DNA from: JBCKUK01 sp038924905
GTDB lineage: Bacteria > Pseudomonadota > Gammaproteobacteria > Burkholderiales > Methylophilaceae
Assembly (NCBI GenBank): GCA_038924905.1
Contig: JBCKUK010000022.1
Coordinates: 1-21,736 of the forward strand
DNA: 21,736 bases
Direction of reading: 5' to 3'
Notes under the pieces: generated by a model
Databases searched by the model: none
What the model was told of the DNA's origin: nothing
The model's input: only the letters and a program-made list of their open reading frames with translations
Made by a program: the position numbers and the translations under genes
Shown: positions 20,926-21,736 of the stretch, one piece after another
Numbering within the stretch: position 1 is the first letter of the stretch
Layout of the letters: every line of letters starts with the position of its first letter

Positions 20926-21736
20926 ATGACTAAACGCAAAGGCATTATCCTCGCCGGCGGCTCTGGTACCAGGCTGCATCCGGCAACGCTGGCCATCAGC
21001 AAGCAATTGCTGCCGGTGTACGATAAACCCATGATTTACTACCCGCTGAGCAGCCTGATGCTGGCCGGCATACGCGATATTCTGGTCATCTGTACTCCGC
21101 GCGATATGCCCAGCTTTCAGTATTTGCTGGGCGATGGTTCGCAATGGGGCATCAACCTGCAATACGCTGCTCAACTCAGTCCAGACGGCCTGGCGCAGGC
21201 TTTTATCATTGGCGACAAATTTCTGGGCGATGCGCCCAGCGCTTTGGTGTTAGGCGACAACATTTTCTATGGCCATGATTTTGCAACTATGGTTGCCGAT
21301 GCAGATGCAAAAAGTGCTGGAGCCACCGTGTTTGCCTATCATGTGCAAGACCCGCAGCGCTACGGTGTCGTGGCATTTGATGCACAAGGTAAGGCGACCA
21401 GCATCGAAGAAAAACCGCTGCAACCCAGGAGCAATTACGCGGTGACCGGGCTTTATTTCTACGACAATCAGGTGGTTGATATCGCAAAGACAGTTAAGCC
21501 AAGCGCGCGTGGAGAGCTTGAGATTACCACCGTCAATCAAATTTATCTGGAGCATGGGCAGCTTGACGTAGAAATTCTGAAGCGCGGTTACGCCTGGCTG
21601 GATACCGGTACGCACGAGAGTCTGCTGGAAGCCAGCCAATTTATCGCTACGCTGGAGCATAGACAAGGCCTGAAGATAGCCTGCCCTGAGGAGATTGCCT
21701 GGCGCAACGGCTTCATTAACACGGAACAATTTGAGA
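20926..21736 (+). CDS. rfbA: Glucose-1-phosphate thymidylyltransferase (cut by window edge)
   Basis: The frame is open from the ATG at 20926 to the last base (270 codons plus one base), out of the usual 290 or so. It begins KGIILAGGSGTRLHPAT, the nucleotidyltransferase signature, followed by KQLLPVYDKPMIYYPLS, LGDNIFYGHDF, EEKPLQPRSNYAVTGLYFYD and RGYAWLDTGTHESL, all diagnostic of RmlA/RfbA. It makes dTDP-glucose from dTTP and glucose-1-phosphate and is feedback-inhibited by dTDP-rhamnose in the family. It starts 10 bases after rfbD. The epimerase gene rfbC is not in the window and may follow. Confidence 0.97.
   Translation, partial: MTKRKGIILAGGSGTRLHPATLAISKQLLPVYDKPMIYYPLSSLMLAGIRDILVICTPRDMPSFQYLLGDGSQWGINLQYAAQLSPDGLAQAFIIGDKFLGDAPSALVLGDNIFYGHDFATMVADADAKSAGATVFAYHVQDPQRYGVVAFDAQGKATSIEEKPLQPRSNYAVTGLYFYDNQVVDIAKTVKPSARGELEITTVNQIYLEHGQLDVEILKRGYAWLDTGTHESLLEASQFIATLEHRQGLKIACPEEIAWRNGFINTEQFE

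Overview
The window looks like chromosomal DNA of a betaproteobacterium, possibly of the Nitrosomonadales/Methylophilales type. This rests on overall protein character (AcnB-type aconitase, a PEP synthase paired with its PSRP regulator, RmuC, a two-subunit MPT synthase, Hsp15, dTDP-rhamnose genes). The family-level placement is weak. No rRNA, tRNA, CRISPR array or complete insertion sequence was seen.

Layout. 1-450 (-) is the 5' part of purB, running off the left edge. 585-1848 (+) is a small-gene zone: a secreted single-EF-hand protein, a RHH antitoxin/RelE toxin pair with a repeat-rich promoter, and an unrecognised membrane-anchored protein. 1936-12536 (+) is a 10.6 kb codirectional run for central carbon metabolism: acnB, ppsR, ppsA, acs, a short malic enzyme and class I fumarase. 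Together these activate acetate, run part of the TCA cycle, convert malate to pyruvate and make PEP for gluconeogenesis under PSRP control. rlmJ (-) converges on fumarase with overlapping stop codons.

13400-15380 is the anomalous part. A small secreted-protein gene is broken by one extra A in an A8 tract. It runs into an 81-bp sequence with all the hallmarks of an integron attC recombination site. On the minus strand the attC caps a Na+/Ca2+ exchanger-family gene, in the orientation a gene cassette would have. Upstream of the exchanger is a chimeric gene: the first ~66 residues look like the start of a CHASE2-type membrane protein and the rest is the C-terminal half of a universal stress protein. 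G+C falls from 61.7% to 49.4% across the join (hand count). I read this as a truncated, cassette-derived foreign segment spliced into the chromosome.

15474-17875 (+) is ordinary: rmuC, moaD, moaE and hslR, tightly packed. 17876-18148 is a gene-free spacer holding several nested hairpins and a GC-rich REP-like repeat. 18149-18850 (-) is a short-chain dehydrogenase. From 18936 (+) the dTDP-L-rhamnose genes rfbB-rfbD-rfbA begin; rfbA runs off the right edge. A perfect AT-rich dyad carrying a -10 box on each strand lies between the SDR gene and rfbB.
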